Source: Buchnera aphidicola (Aphis glycines)
Lineage (GTDB): Bacteria > Pseudomonadota > Gammaproteobacteria > Enterobacterales > Enterobacteriaceae
Length of the DNA: 64,000 nucleotides
NCBI RefSeq assembly: GCF_001280225.1
Contig: NZ_CP009253.1
Span: forward strand, 310,001-374,000
Direction of reading: 5' to 3'
How positions within the stretch are numbered: position 1 is the first letter of the stretch; each line of letters begins with the position of its first letter. This document shows, piece by piece, positions 30,224 through 39,945 of the stretch. Made by a program: the position numbers and the translations under genes. The notes beneath the pieces were generated by a model that did not search any database, was not told the DNA's origin, and saw only the letters and a program-made list of their open reading frames with translations.

Positions 30224-31507
30224 TTAATTTATGAATTTCATATTTTTCATATATTTAGTTTGCAATATTTTAGGAACTTTCACTCGACCATCTTCTTGTT
30301 GGTAATTTTCTAATATCGCTGCTAACGTTCTACCTACAGCTAAACCAGAACCATTTAATGTATGCACAAAATTGCTATTTTTTTCGAATCTTTTTCTATA
30401 TCTAGTATGCATACGGCGAGCTTGAAAATCGCCCATATTTGAACAAGATGAAATTTCTCTATATTTATTCTGCGCAGGAAACCATACTTCTAAATCATAT
30501 GTTTTAGTTGCAGAAAAACTCATTTCTCCTCCACATAATAAAACTTTTCTATATGGTAATTCTAATGATTGTAAAATTTTTTCTGCATGATTAGTTAAAA
30601 TTTCCAATGTTTTCATAGATGACTCTGGTTTCACAATTTGCACAAGTTCTACTTTATCAAATTGATGTAAACGAATTAAACCTTTACTATCACGTCCGTA
30701 AGAAGAAGACTCTGATCTAAAACAGGGTGTATGAGCAGTTAACATAATAGGTAAATCTTTTTCATCTAATATTTCATTTCTAAATAAATTAGTTAAAGGA
30801 ACTTCTGCAGTAGGTATTAGCATATATTTTTTTTTATTCATACTACTAATATGAAATAAATCATCACTAAATTTAGGTAATTGACCTGTACCATATAAAG
30901 CATCGTGATTGACTAAGTAAGGTACATATGTTTCTATATAACCATGTTCAGTCGTATGAAAATCTAGCATAAATTGACTTAATGCTCTATATAAAAGCGC
31001 AATGTTTCCTTTCATAACAACGAACCTTGAACCTGATATTTTAACTGCAGATTTCCAATCTATTTGATTAATTTTTTCACCTATTTTTACATGATCTTGA
31101 ATAGGAAAATTATATTTTCTTTTCTCACCCCAGTATTTTATTTTTTTATTGTGATGTGATTCAGTTCCTTCTGGAACATCTTCAGAGGGTATATTAGGTA
31201 TAGAAATAGAAAAATTATAAATCTTTTCTTTTAAAAGATTTAATTGATTTTTTAATATATTTAAATTTTTAATAGATTGAAAAATTTTATTCTTTAAATC
31301 TTCATTACTTTCTTTTAAAATTTTTGATTTTTTGAATAAATCCGATAATAGTTTATGTTGATATTGTAAATTTTCAGTTTCAACTTGCAATATTTTTCTT
31401 TCATTTTCCATTTTAGATATAGACGATACATCTAATTGAAAGCCTTTTTTTAACAATTTTTTTTCCACTACAGACAATTCTTTTCGCAATAAATAAGGAT
31501 TTAACAT
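30224..31507 (-). CDS. serS: Serine--tRNA ligase
   Basis: SerRS is the class II synthetase that charges tRNA-Ser, including the tRNA-Ser(UGA) encoded at 48859. The 427 residues (E. coli 430) comprise an N-terminal coiled-coil arm (about residues 25-100, very Lys/Leu/Glu rich) that grips the long variable arm of tRNA-Ser. The catalytic domain shows motif 2 as CFRSESSSYGRDSKGLIR, HQFDKVEL, the SCSNMGDFQARR segment, and motif 3 as GSGLAVGRTLAAILENYQ. Its stop lies 30 bases before the serC start. Confidence 0.97.
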   Translation of the reverse strand: MLNPYLLRKELSVVEKKLLKKGFQLDVSSISKMENERKILQVETENLQYQHKLLSDLFKKSKILKESNEDLKNKIFQSIKNLNILKNQLNLLKEKIYNFSISIPNIPSEDVPEGTESHHNKKIKYWGEKRKYNFPIQDHVKIGEKINQIDWKSAVKISGSRFVVMKGNIALLYRALSQFMLDFHTTEHGYIETYVPYLVNHDALYGTGQLPKFSDDLFHISSMNKKKYMLIPTAEVPLTNLFRNEILDEKDLPIMLTAHTPCFRSESSSYGRDSKGLIRLHQFDKVELVQIVKPESSMKTLEILTNHAEKILQSLELPYRKVLLCGGEMSFSATKTYDLEVWFPAQNKYREISSCSNMGDFQARRMHTRYRKRFEKNSNFVHTLNGSGLAVGRTLAAILENYQQEDGRVKVPKILQTKYMKNMKFIN

Positions 31508-31768
31508 AATTTTATATCTTTTAAAAATAATTAAAATTTTTATTTTTTTTAAATAGTAGATTATATTTTATAATTAACGATTTAATTACATTAATCAAAC
31601 AAATATTTAAAATTTTATGTTCAAAATTTTATTTTATAACTAAATCGTAATAATATTAAAATGAAATAATAAAATTTTTGATAAATTTTGTATAATAATT
31701 GATAAAATTAAAAAATAATTACATTAATAAATTTAATATTTTTGATTTTAATCGTAATAAGGCATAAC

Positions 31769-32728
31769 ATGAAAACTAACAAACATACTAAAGTAATTAT
31801 TTTAGGTTCAGGTCCAGCTGGATATACCGCTGCTATATATGCAGCACGAGCAAATTTGAAACCTTTACTAATTACCGGAGATAACAAAGGAGGTCAATTA
31901 ATGAATACTAATGAGATTGAAAATTGGCCCGGAGACAAAAATCAAATTACTGGTGCAGAACTAATGCATCGCATGTATGAACATGCAAAAAAATATCAAA
32001 CAGAAATTATATCTGACAAAATTACTACAGTAAAATTTAAAAAAAAACCATTTTTTTTGTTAGGTGAAAAAAATGAATATACAGCTGATTCAGTAATTAT
32101 TGCTACTGGTTCCAATCCTCGTTATTTAGGATTAAATTCAGAAAAAGAATTTAAAGGAAAAGGTGTTTCTACTTGTGCGATATGTGACGGATTTTTTTAT
32201 AAAAACAAAGAAATAGCAGTAGTTGGAGGAGGAAACACAGCTATAGAAGAAACATTATATTTATCAAATTTCGCAAAAAAAATACATTTAATACATCGAA
32301 GAAAGAATTTTAAAGCTGAACAAATATTAATTAATCGATTACTAAAACTAGTAAAAAATAAAAAAGTTATACTTCATTTAAATTACACTATACAAGAGAT
32401 ATTAGGAAATAATTTAGGTGTTACACATTTAATTATACGTAATTTTCGATCAATCAAAACAATGCAAAAACAAATAATTATATCTGGACTATTTGTTGCA
32501 ATAGGGCATGTTCCAAATACAGATATTTTTATAAATGAATTAGAAACAGAAAATGGATATATTAAAATTAAAATAGAAAAACATGGAAATTATACACAAA
32601 CAAGTATCCCAGGTGTTTTTGCAGCAGGCGATGTTGCAGATCATGTATATAAACAAGCAATTACATCTGCTGCTAGTGGATGTATGGCGGCAATAGATAG
32701 CGAACGTTACTTGAGTTCTTATATTTAA
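31769..32728 (+). CDS. trxB: Thioredoxin reductase
   Basis: TrxB is an FAD enzyme that passes electrons from NADPH to thioredoxin. Starting at ATG 31769 (TAAGG ribosome site) it has 319 residues (E. coli 321). The FAD-binding [17 protein letters not shown], the redox-active disulfide in CAICDGFFY (E. coli CATC), the NADPH-binding [15 protein letters not shown] with HRRKNFKAE, and the C-terminal [22 protein letters not shown] are all present. An in-frame ATG nine codons upstream lacks homology. It is divergent from serS. Confidence 0.97.
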   Translation: MKTNKHTKVIILGSGPAGYTAAIYAARANLKPLLITGDNKGGQLMNTNEIENWPGDKNQITGAELMHRMYEHAKKYQTEIISDKITTVKFKKKPFFLLGEKNEYTADSVIIATGSNPRYLGLNSEKEFKGKGVSTCAICDGFFYKNKEIAVVGGGNTAIEETLYLSNFAKKIHLIHRRKNFKAEQILINRLLKLVKNKKVILHLNYTIQEILGNNLGVTHLIIRNFRSIKTMQKQIIISGLFVAIGHVPNTDIFINELETENGYIKIKIEKHGNYTQTSIPGVFAAGDVADHVYKQAITSAASGCMAAIDSERYLSSYI

Positions 32729-32756
32729 AAATTAGATTTTTTGTCTCATAAAAAAC

Positions 32757-32779
32757 ATACTAGTCAAAATGACTAGTAT
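32757..32779 (+). terminator. Perfect stem-loop after trxB
   Basis: ATACTAGTCA (32757-32766) and TGACTAGTAT (32770-32779) form a 10-bp perfect stem with a three-A loop, 28 bases after the trxB stop and 54 bases before infA. No long T-run follows. It probably ends or stabilises the trxB transcript; a role in the infA leader is also possible. Confidence 0.6.
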
Positions 32780-32833
32780 CAGTTATAATTAAAATATAAA
32801 ATTTTTTATAATTTATTATTTTAGAGAAAAATA

Positions 32834-33052
32834 ATGCCTAAAGAAGATAACATTGAAATGCAGGGAATAGTTATAGATACATTACCAAATACAATGTTTC
32901 GTGTGGAATTAGAAAATAAACATATTATTACTGCTCATATTTCAGGTAAAATGCGTAAAAATTATATTAGAATACTAACAGGTGACAAGGTTACTATTGA
33001 ATTAACACCATATGATCTAACAAAGGGTAGAATAATTTTTAGAAGTCGTTAA
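32834..33052 (+). CDS. infA: Translation initiation factor IF-1
   Basis: IF-1 binds the ribosomal A site during initiation, alongside IF-2 and IF-3. The 72 residues equal E. coli IF-1, and the OB fold is recognisable from [35 protein letters not shown] and [19 protein letters not shown] weak AGAGAAA ribosome site precedes the ATG. It stands alone between trxB and aspS, each separated by intergenic spacers. Confidence 0.97.
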   Translation: MPKEDNIEMQGIVIDTLPNTMFRVELENKHIITAHISGKMRKNYIRILTGDKVTIELTPYDLTKGRIIFRSR

Positions 33053-33253
33053 CTTATAAAATTTTAATAATAATTTAATAATTTTCACAAAAGTAAATTT
33101 TTAAAATAAACTACTTTATTAAACATCATGATAATTAAATTCTTCTAATTAATTTTTTCAATTATTTTTTTTAAAACTAATTTCATAAAAAATTACAAAT
33201 AAAAACTATATTTTAATAAGATATCATTAAAAATAAATTTTGACAGAGAATTT

Positions 33254-35014
33254 ATGCGCACTAAATATTGTGGAAATATTCGAATAATTGATATAAATAA
33301 ATCTATCATTTTGTCTGGTTGGGTGAACAAAATAAGAAATTTTGGTCAATTTATTTTTGTAGATATGAGGGATTACACAGGCATTGTTCAAGTAATTTTT
33401 GAATTAAATAATTATTCTGTTTTTAAAAAAGCATCAATTTTAAAAAATGAATCATGCGTTCAAATTCACGGTATTGTACGGGAAAGAAATATTAAAAATA
33501 AAAATTTAAAATTAAGTACTGGAGAGATAGAAATATTAGCTAATAAAATAAATATTTTTAATATTTCGGATCCGCTTCCATTAGATTATTTAAATAATAA
33601 CAGTGATGATTTAAAATTAAAATACCGTTATTTAGATCTTCGAAAATTTACTTTAATTGAAAATTTAAAAGTTAGAAACCAGGTCACTTGCTTAATAAGA
33701 AATTTTATGAATAAAAAAAATTTCTTAGATATTGAAACACCATTTTTGACAAAATCTACCCCTGAAGGAGCTAGAGATTATCTAATTCCAAGTAGAAACT
33801 ATCCAGGAAAATTTTACGCTTTACCACAATCACCGCAATTATTTAAACAATTATTAATGATTTCTGGAGTTGATAAATATTATCAAATAGTTAAATGTTT
33901 TCGAGACGAAGATCTAAGATCTGATCGACAACCTGAATTCACGCAAATTGATATTGAAGTTGCATTTATGAGTAGTAAAAAAATTCGAAGTATTGTAGAA
34001 CAATTAATAAAAAAAATTTGGTTGAAAATACTAAACTATAATTTAAATAAATTTCCTATACTATCTTTTAATGAAGCGATAAAACGATACGGATCAGACA
34101 AACCCGATTTACGTAATCCTATGGAAATAATTGATATATTAAATATTTTTAATAAAAAAAATTTTTTTGATTTTTTTAGAATTAATTCAGAAAGAAAAAA
34201 CAGAATCGGTTTATTATGCTTTCCATTAGGTGAAAAAATCAGTCAAAAAAAAATTGAAAAATATTGTAGTTACGTCAATCAATTTGGTGCAAAAAAATTA
34301 TTTTATATAAAAATTAAAAAATATGAAATTGGATTATCAGGTATTCAAAGTTCAATAAAAAGTATTTTAAATGAAAAAATATTAAATAAAATTATAAGCC
34401 AAGTGGGGGCTAAAAATGGAGATATTTTATTTATTATAGCGGATATAGAAACAATTGTAAATAAATCATTAGGAATGTTACGTATAAAATTAGGCGATGA
34501 TTTTAAAATTTTTGAAAAAAATATTTGGAAACCATTGTGGGTAATAAATTTTCCTATGTTTAAAAAAGATAAATATGGAAATTTTTCCTCTGTTCATCAT
34601 CCTTTTACTGCATATAAAAAAAATCATGAAAAAAAATTTTTCAATAATTTAGAAAATTCTGTATCAGATAGTTATGATTTAATAATCAATGGATATGAAA
34701 TTGGTGGTGGATCAGTTAGAATTCACAATGCAAAAATGCAAAAAAAAGTTTTTGATATTATTGGGTTAGATAAAAAAGATCAAAAAGAAAAGTTTGGATT
34801 TTTAATAGAAGCGTTACAATATGGAGCCCCACCTCATGCAGGAATAGCTTTAGGATTGGATAGAATAATAATGTTATTAAGACAAACAAATAATATCAGA
34901 GATGTCATTGCTTTTCCCAAAACAACATCAGCTTCATGTCTTATGACAAAGGCTCCAAGCCAAGTGAAAGATCAGGATTTAAACGATCTAGGTATAAATA
35001 TTTCTATAGAATAA
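33254..35014 (+). CDS. aspS: Aspartate--tRNA ligase
   Basis: AspRS is a class IIb synthetase charging tRNA-Asp. The 586 residues (E. coli 590) have an N-terminal OB anticodon-binding domain (VILSGWVNKIRNFGQFIFVDMRD-type sequence), motif 1 near DIETPFLTKSTPEGARDY, motif 2 at FRDEDLRSDRQPEFTQID, the bacterial GAD insertion in the middle, and motif 3 at GIALGLDRIIMLL. An AGAGAAT ribosome site precedes ATG 33254. The insertion domain is the most diverged and lysine-rich part. The gene converges on znuB with an 11-base gap. Confidence 0.96.
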   Translation: MRTKYCGNIRIIDINKSIILSGWVNKIRNFGQFIFVDMRDYTGIVQVIFELNNYSVFKKASILKNESCVQIHGIVRERNIKNKNLKLSTGEIEILANKINIFNISDPLPLDYLNNNSDDLKLKYRYLDLRKFTLIENLKVRNQVTCLIRNFMNKKNFLDIETPFLTKSTPEGARDYLIPSRNYPGKFYALPQSPQLFKQLLMISGVDKYYQIVKCFRDEDLRSDRQPEFTQIDIEVAFMSSKKIRSIVEQLIKKIWLKILNYNLNKFPILSFNEAIKRYGSDKPDLRNPMEIIDILNIFNKKNFFDFFRINSERKNRIGLLCFPLGEKISQKKIEKYCSYVNQFGAKKLFYIKIKKYEIGLSGIQSSIKSILNEKILNKIISQVGAKNGDILFIIADIETIVNKSLGMLRIKLGDDFKIFEKNIWKPLWVINFPMFKKDKYGNFSSVHHPFTAYKKNHEKKFFNNLENSVSDSYDLIINGYEIGGGSVRIHNAKMQKKVFDIIGLDKKDQKEKFGFLIEALQYGAPPHAGIALGLDRIIMLLRQTNNIRDVIAFPKTTSASCLMTKAPSQVKDQDLNDLGINISIE

Positions 35015-35025
35015 ATATTAAAATT

Positions 35026-35814
35026 TTACAAAAAAAATTTTTTTATAGTACTTAATAAATAAAGACAAGAAGAAAATAAAACAATAGATGGACTTGTAGG
35101 AATATTAAAAAATATAGATGAAATTACTCCTCCTGTAATAGAAAAAATACTTATTAAAATTCCAATAATCACCATTTTTTCTGGAGAATTAGAAAAATAT
35201 TGTGCAGTAGCGGGAGGAATAACTAATAAAGAAGTGATTAATAAAGCACCTACAAATTTGATTGCAATAGAAATGGTTAAAGCAGTTGTTAACATTAAAG
35301 TCAATCGTACATAAAAAATATTTATTCCATCAATTTGAGCTAATTCAGGGTTAATTGTAACTAATAAAATAGAATTCCAACGAATAATTAAAATAATTAA
35401 AACTATGACACTCCCTAAAATAACAGAAAATAAATCACATATCTCCATAGATAATAAATCACCGAATAGATAATGATTAAAATTAACTTGTTTTGAATTA
35501 GCAACGATACTAATTAATATCATGCCTAAAGATAGTGAGCTATGTGATATTATTGTTAATATAGTTTCTAATGCAATTGGTAATATTTTTTCTAACCAAG
35601 CCAAAAAAATAGCAAGTACACTGATAAAAACTAAAATAATATAAAATGAATTAGTTTGAAATATTATGGATATAGCTAATCCAAGTAAAGATGAATGCGA
35701 TAATGTATCACCAAAAGATGACATACGACGCCAAACTATAAAAGCACCTAGAGGTCCTGTAGCAAAAGATAGAAAAACTCCAGATAACCATCCAGGAAAA
35801 ATTAGTTTAAACAT
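35026..35814 (-). CDS. znuB: High-affinity zinc uptake permease ZnuB
   Basis: ZnuB is the membrane-spanning subunit of the ZnuABC zinc importer. The 262 residues (E. coli 261) are mostly hydrophobic, with about seven to eight membrane segments. The family region GAFIVWRRMSSFGDTLSHSSLLG is near the N-terminus and KFVGALLITSLLVIPPATAQ near the C-terminus. It lies 34 bases after znuC on the same strand. The periplasmic zinc-binding partner ZnuA is not encoded beside it, where enterobacteria keep it. Confidence 0.93.
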   Translation of the reverse strand: MFKLIFPGWLSGVFLSFATGPLGAFIVWRRMSSFGDTLSHSSLLGLAISIIFQTNSFYIILVFISVLAIFLAWLEKILPIALETILTIISHSSLSLGMILISIVANSKQVNFNHYLFGDLLSMEICDLFSVILGSVIVLIILIIRWNSILLVTINPELAQIDGINIFYVRLTLMLTTALTISIAIKFVGALLITSLLVIPPATAQYFSNSPEKMVIIGILISIFSITGGVISSIFFNIPTSPSIVLFSSCLYLLSTIKKFFL

Positions 35815-35848
35815 AATATAAAATACTCTAAAATTTTATTTCACCGCT

Positions 35849-36565
35849 TTAATATTGATGAATATGATCATGATTATGATGATAAATTGCGATTTCTTTA
35901 ATGCGTTTTGAACCAAATATTGAAATAAATTCTAAATTTTTAAATACCATTTTAGGACTACCAGAACAACAAATATGTTTATTTAAACAAATAACATAAT
36001 CAGTTCGAGCCATAACAAAATTTAAATCATGAGAAACTATTAAGATTGTACAATTTAATTCATCACGTATAGAATAAATTAAATTATAAAAATCTAGCTG
36101 TCCCGTTACATCAATTCCCTGTGTTGGTTCATCTAATATAAGTAAATTAGGATTATTTAATAAAGCTCTAGCTAATAAAACACGCTGCATTTCACCACCA
36201 GATAACATTCTTAATAAAATATGCCTAAGAGATTCTGCTTTTACGCGTTTTAATATTTTTAAAACATTTGTGTTTTTCTTTTGACAAGACAACTTCATAA
36301 ATCGTTCTACTGTAATAGGTAGTAAATGATTAAAATAAAACTTTTGAGGCACATAACCAATAGATATATATGGAGATCGAAATACTGTTCCCAAATTAGG
36401 TTTGATTAAGCCCAATATAACCCGTATTAAAGTAGACTTACCAGATCCATTTGGACCAATTAATGTTATTATACGATTGGAATTTAAAGATAATGATATG
36501 TTATGAAGAATAGATCGATCAGATAAGGTAACATAAATGTTTTTTAAAACAATAAACTCTAACAT
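35849..36565 (-). CDS. znuC: Zinc import ATP-binding protein ZnuC
   Basis: ZnuC is the ATPase of the ZnuABC importer. The 238 residues (E. coli 251) carry Walker A GPNGSGKST, a Q-loop near IGYVPQKF, the signature LSGGEMQRVLLARALL, Walker B LLILDEPTQGID and the switch histidine in VSHDL. The C-terminal tail is histidine-rich (YHHNHDHIHQY), as in ZnuC, which separates it from manganese or iron importers. It is transcribed away from mepM across a 521-base spacer, and znuB follows. Confidence 0.94.
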   Translation of the reverse strand: MLEFIVLKNIYVTLSDRSILHNISLSLNSNRIITLIGPNGSGKSTLIRVILGLIKPNLGTVFRSPYISIGYVPQKFYFNHLLPITVERFMKLSCQKKNTNVLKILKRVKAESLRHILLRMLSGGEMQRVLLARALLNNPNLLILDEPTQGIDVTGQLDFYNLIYSIRDELNCTILIVSHDLNFVMARTDYVICLNKHICCSGSPKMVFKNLEFISIFGSKRIKEIAIYHHNHDHIHQY

Positions 36566-37086
36566 AATAAGATAGACTTTGTGTATTAAATCCTAATTTT
36601 TTATATTATAAAAGATTTTTTTAGAAATGAATATACATTTATTTGAAAAATGTAATTATAATTTTTATTTCGTATTAGCAATAATACAGACATTATTTAA
36701 CAATTTGTTTTTTAAAATTATTTTACATATAAATTTTTTTAAAATAAAAAAATTTGAAAAAATTCATCATATACATTATATATAATATATTTAAATTAAA
36801 ATAAAATTTATCGATTTTTAAATTCATTTATATCATTTTAAAACATATTTTTTTAAAATTTTTATAAATTACAAGATTTAATTTGTTTCAAAAGTGTGTG
36901 GTAGAAAAATAAAATCATTCAATAATGGCTAATATAGAAAAAATATTCTAATTATTATGCTAAGCAAAAAAATTAAATATTTTTTGCTTAAAATTTTCAT
37001 ATTATCAATTCATTTTGTTTAATTATATTTTTAAATTTATTATACTATTATAATTAATATATTATCCGATTAAAATTATTCGAGGA
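36566..37086. other. 521-bp spacer at the expected position of znuA; no gene supported
   Basis: In enterobacteria znuA lies between znuC and mepM, divergent from znuC. Here only AT-rich sequence remains. A 52-codon ORF (36627-36785, plus strand) begins with a hydrophobic stretch and ends in a few histidines, but shows no recognisable ZnuA motif, so I do not call it. A hairpin sits at 36961-36990. I see no recognisable Zur box. The spacer probably holds the znuCB and mepM promoters plus eroded znuA sequence. Confidence 0.55.
36961..36990. promoter_or_regulatory. Inverted repeat upstream of mepM
   Basis: TAAGCAAAAAA (36961-36971) and TTTTTTGCTTA (36980-36990) form an 11-bp perfect stem with an eight-base loop, about 97 bases before mepM. 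The T-run in the right arm is terminator-like on the plus strand, though no plus-strand gene precedes it now. It could be the fossil terminator of a lost znuA or an element of the mepM leader. Confidence 0.4.
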
Positions 37087-38187
37087 ATGCAAGAAGTGTA
37101 TTGTGTTTACAAAAAAATTTCTTTATTTTTAAATCTCTTACATTTAAATTATATAGTTAACTTTTATAATATATCTATATTCTTCATAAAAATCATTATT
37201 TTTACTTTGATACTATCCAGTTGTAACATTGAACTGAAAGAAAAAAAAACGTTATTTAATCGAATTATTAATCTTAAAAAAAACGATCAATTAATAAATC
37301 ATTCGAAAGACGATACTAAATATAAAAAAAACAAAAACGTTAACTTTCAATTTTTTAAAAATTTTATGACAATTAAAAATGAATCTAGTTTTATTTCATT
37401 TTTGTCAAATAACACGTTATTTAAAAAAACAGTTTATATTCAAAAAAATTCTAATTTTTTCAGAAGCGCACGTCAAATAGGATTAAATTTATTTGATATT
37501 AATACTGCTATTCAGGCTATAGAATGGCAAATTAGTTTTCATAAAATACATCCTAATAGTACATTTGATCTCATTTTTTTAAAAGAAAAAACAAATTCAA
37601 AAAAAAATAAAAATATATTACTAGGTATAAAATTAAATAATATAGACAAAACGTATTATTCTATACGAGCTATGAATGGAAATTTTTATGATATTCATGG
37701 TTTTAATACATCAAAAATGAATATGAACTTTTTATTTTTAAAAAAATATCGAATTTCTTCTTCTTTTAATTTACATCGTATTCATCCCATTACACATCGT
37801 ATAAGTCGTCATTTAGGAGTAGATTTAGCAATGCCACAAGGAACTGTAGTTCGAGCTACTAGTAATGGGAAAGTCATAAAAACGGGATTCAATAAAATCT
37901 CAGGTTTTTATGTAGTGTTAAAACATTTTAATCAATGTATCACTAAATATATGCATCTTAAAAAAATCTTAGTTAAAATAAATCAAGATGTTCAAATAAA
38001 TCAAAAAATTGCGTTATCTGGAAATTCTGGTAGAACAACCGGACCACATTTACACTATGAAATATGGATTAATAAACATGCAGTCAATCCAATATATGCT
38101 CAGTCTGATTTTATAGAGCCACTGACAGACAAAAAGTTAACTTTATATTTTAAAATATCTAAAATCATTTTATCAAAATTAAAATAA
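37087..38187 (+). CDS. mepM: M23-family murein DD-endopeptidase MepM
   Basis: MepM (YebA) cuts peptide cross-links in peptidoglycan to allow wall growth. The protein has up to 366 residues (E. coli 440), with a hydrophobic N-terminal anchor (about residues 25-47), a poorly conserved middle, and a C-terminal LytM domain. The zinc ligands are in [10 protein letters not shown] and GPHLHYEIW, and GNSGRTTG matches the family. The start is uncertain: a GAGGA ribosome site touches ATG 37087, so the in-frame GTG at 37096 may be used. A Cys just after the anchor could also suggest lipidation, but the lipobox is poor. Confidence 0.9.
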   Translation: MQEVYCVYKKISLFLNLLHLNYIVNFYNISIFFIKIIIFTLILSSCNIELKEKKTLFNRIINLKKNDQLINHSKDDTKYKKNKNVNFQFFKNFMTIKNESSFISFLSNNTLFKKTVYIQKNSNFFRSARQIGLNLFDINTAIQAIEWQISFHKIHPNSTFDLIFLKEKTNSKKNKNILLGIKLNNIDKTYYSIRAMNGNFYDIHGFNTSKMNMNFLFLKKYRISSSFNLHRIHPITHRISRHLGVDLAMPQGTVVRATSNGKVIKTGFNKISGFYVVLKHFNQCITKYMHLKKILVKINQDVQINQKIALSGNSGRTTGPHLHYEIWINKHAVNPIYAQSDFIEPLTDKKLTLYFKISKIILSKLK

Positions 38188-38222
38188 TTTTTTTAATACA
38201 TTGCAATTAACATAAATTCAAG

Positions 38223-39668
38223 CTAATAAATAACTTTTAAAATTCTACTAGTATTTGTTTTTCCTGTTTTTCCCATTATATCTCCTTGAGTGACGATAAC
38301 TAAATCATTATTAAATAAAAAACCTTTTTTACATAATAATATTATAGCTTCATTAGCAGCTTTTACCCCATCATGTTGACTATCAAAATAAATAGGAATA
38401 ACACCTCTATATAAAGTAGATAAATTCAAAGTTTTCTTATGTTTTGATAAAGCAAAAATAGGCAATCCAGATGTAATTCGAGATGTCATTAAAGCAGTTT
38501 TACCAGATTCAGTCATAGTAATAATTGCTGTAATTCCATTTAAATGATTTGCTGCGTACATAGCCGACATAGCAATAGTTTCTTCTATATCATTAAACTT
38601 TATATTCATGCGATGTCTAGATACATTGATACTAGGTACCCTTTCAGCTCCCATACAAACTTTTGACATATTTAAAACAGTTTCTGCAGGATATTTACCA
38701 GATGCAGTTTCAGCAGATAACATAACTGCATCACTCCCATCTAATACAGCATTTGCAACATCCATTACTTCTGCACGAGTAGGTGATGGATTTAAAATCA
38801 TAGATTCCATCATCTGAGTGGCTGTAATAACGACTTTATTTAATTTCCTAGCACTTCTAATTAAATTTTTTTGAATACCAACAAGTTCTGCGTCTCCAAT
38901 CTCTACTCCTAAATCTCCTCTAGCAATCATGATAGCATCTGACGATAGTATTATATCTTCTATTGAATTTTGGCTGCTCACAGCTTCTGCGCGCTCTATT
39001 TTCGCAATAATTTTAGCTTGACTACCAGCTTTATTTAATAAATATCTTGCTTTTTTTAAATCTTCTCCACATCTAGGGAAGGATATGGCTAAATAATCTA
39101 CATCTATTGTGGAAGCAAGTATTATATCTTTTTTGTCTTTTTCTGTTAAAGCATGAGCAGATAATCCACCACCTAATTTATTAATACCTTTATTATTTGA
39201 TAAAATTCCTCCTATAACAACTATAGTATATATTTCGAAATCTGTAACTTTTAATACTTTTAATTGTATTTTACCATCGTCTAACAGTAAAATGTCATTA
39301 ATATTTAAATCATATGGTAATTTTTTATAATCAATTCCTACTCTTTCTTGATTACCATCAGTATCTTTCAAGTTTGCATCTAATATAAAAATTTCATTTT
39401 TTTGAAGTAAAATACTATTGTTTTGAAATTTGGAAATTCTAATTTTCGGCCCTTGTAAATCACCAAGTAAGGCAATATTACAATTTAAATGGCACATAAT
39501 TTCTCTTGCTTTTTCAGCTCTTTCAATATGTTCATTAGCAGAGCCGTGAGAAAAATTTAAACGAAGAACATTGACTCCAGATTCAATAATTTTTTTAAGA
39601 TTATCGTTTTTGTCTGTAGCAGGACCTAAAGTAGCAACGATTTTAGTTCTTCTTAAACGAGTTAACAT
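38223..39668 (-). CDS. pykA: Pyruvate kinase
   Basis: Pyruvate kinase converts phosphoenolpyruvate and ADP to pyruvate and ATP. The 481 residues (E. coli PykA 480, PykF 470) and the position next to zwf and mepM support the A isozyme. Motifs are [64 protein letters not shown] and [17 protein letters not shown] strong GGAGGT ribosome site precedes ATG 39668. It is divergent from zwf and convergent with mepM. Confidence 0.96.
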   Translation of the reverse strand: MLTRLRRTKIVATLGPATDKNDNLKKIIESGVNVLRLNFSHGSANEHIERAEKAREIMCHLNCNIALLGDLQGPKIRISKFQNNSILLQKNEIFILDANLKDTDGNQERVGIDYKKLPYDLNINDILLLDDGKIQLKVLKVTDFEIYTIVVIGGILSNNKGINKLGGGLSAHALTEKDKKDIILASTIDVDYLAISFPRCGEDLKKARYLLNKAGSQAKIIAKIERAEAVSSQNSIEDIILSSDAIMIARGDLGVEIGDAELVGIQKNLIRSARKLNKVVITATQMMESMILNPSPTRAEVMDVANAVLDGSDAVMLSAETASGKYPAETVLNMSKVCMGAERVPSINVSRHRMNIKFNDIEETIAMSAMYAANHLNGITAIITMTESGKTALMTSRITSGLPIFALSKHKKTLNLSTLYRGVIPIYFDSQHDGVKAANEAIILLCKKGFLFNNDLVIVTQGDIMGKTGKTNTSRILKVIY

Positions 39669-39945
39669 GAATACCTCCAGTAATTTATTTTATTATAATA
39701 TTATTAATTAAATTTTATTTTTAAAATTCACTTAAAATAAAATATAACAAACACTAAGCGTTTATTTATATTGATTTATTTAGTAAAATTGATAGAAAAA
39801 TTTTAAATTTAGTATTAATAATAGATGATATTAAATAAAAAATCTTAAAAATATATTTTAATCTATAATGATTTTCAAAAAAAGTGTATTAATTTTCTAT
39901 ATTTTTAAACACATAAAATATGATATTTTAGAAAAGAGAACCGTT

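Noticed and set aside
36627-36785. 52-codon ORF in the znuC-mepM spacer with a hydrophobic start and a few terminal histidines
   Set aside because: No ribosome site and no ZnuA motif; composition is that of random AT-rich sequence.
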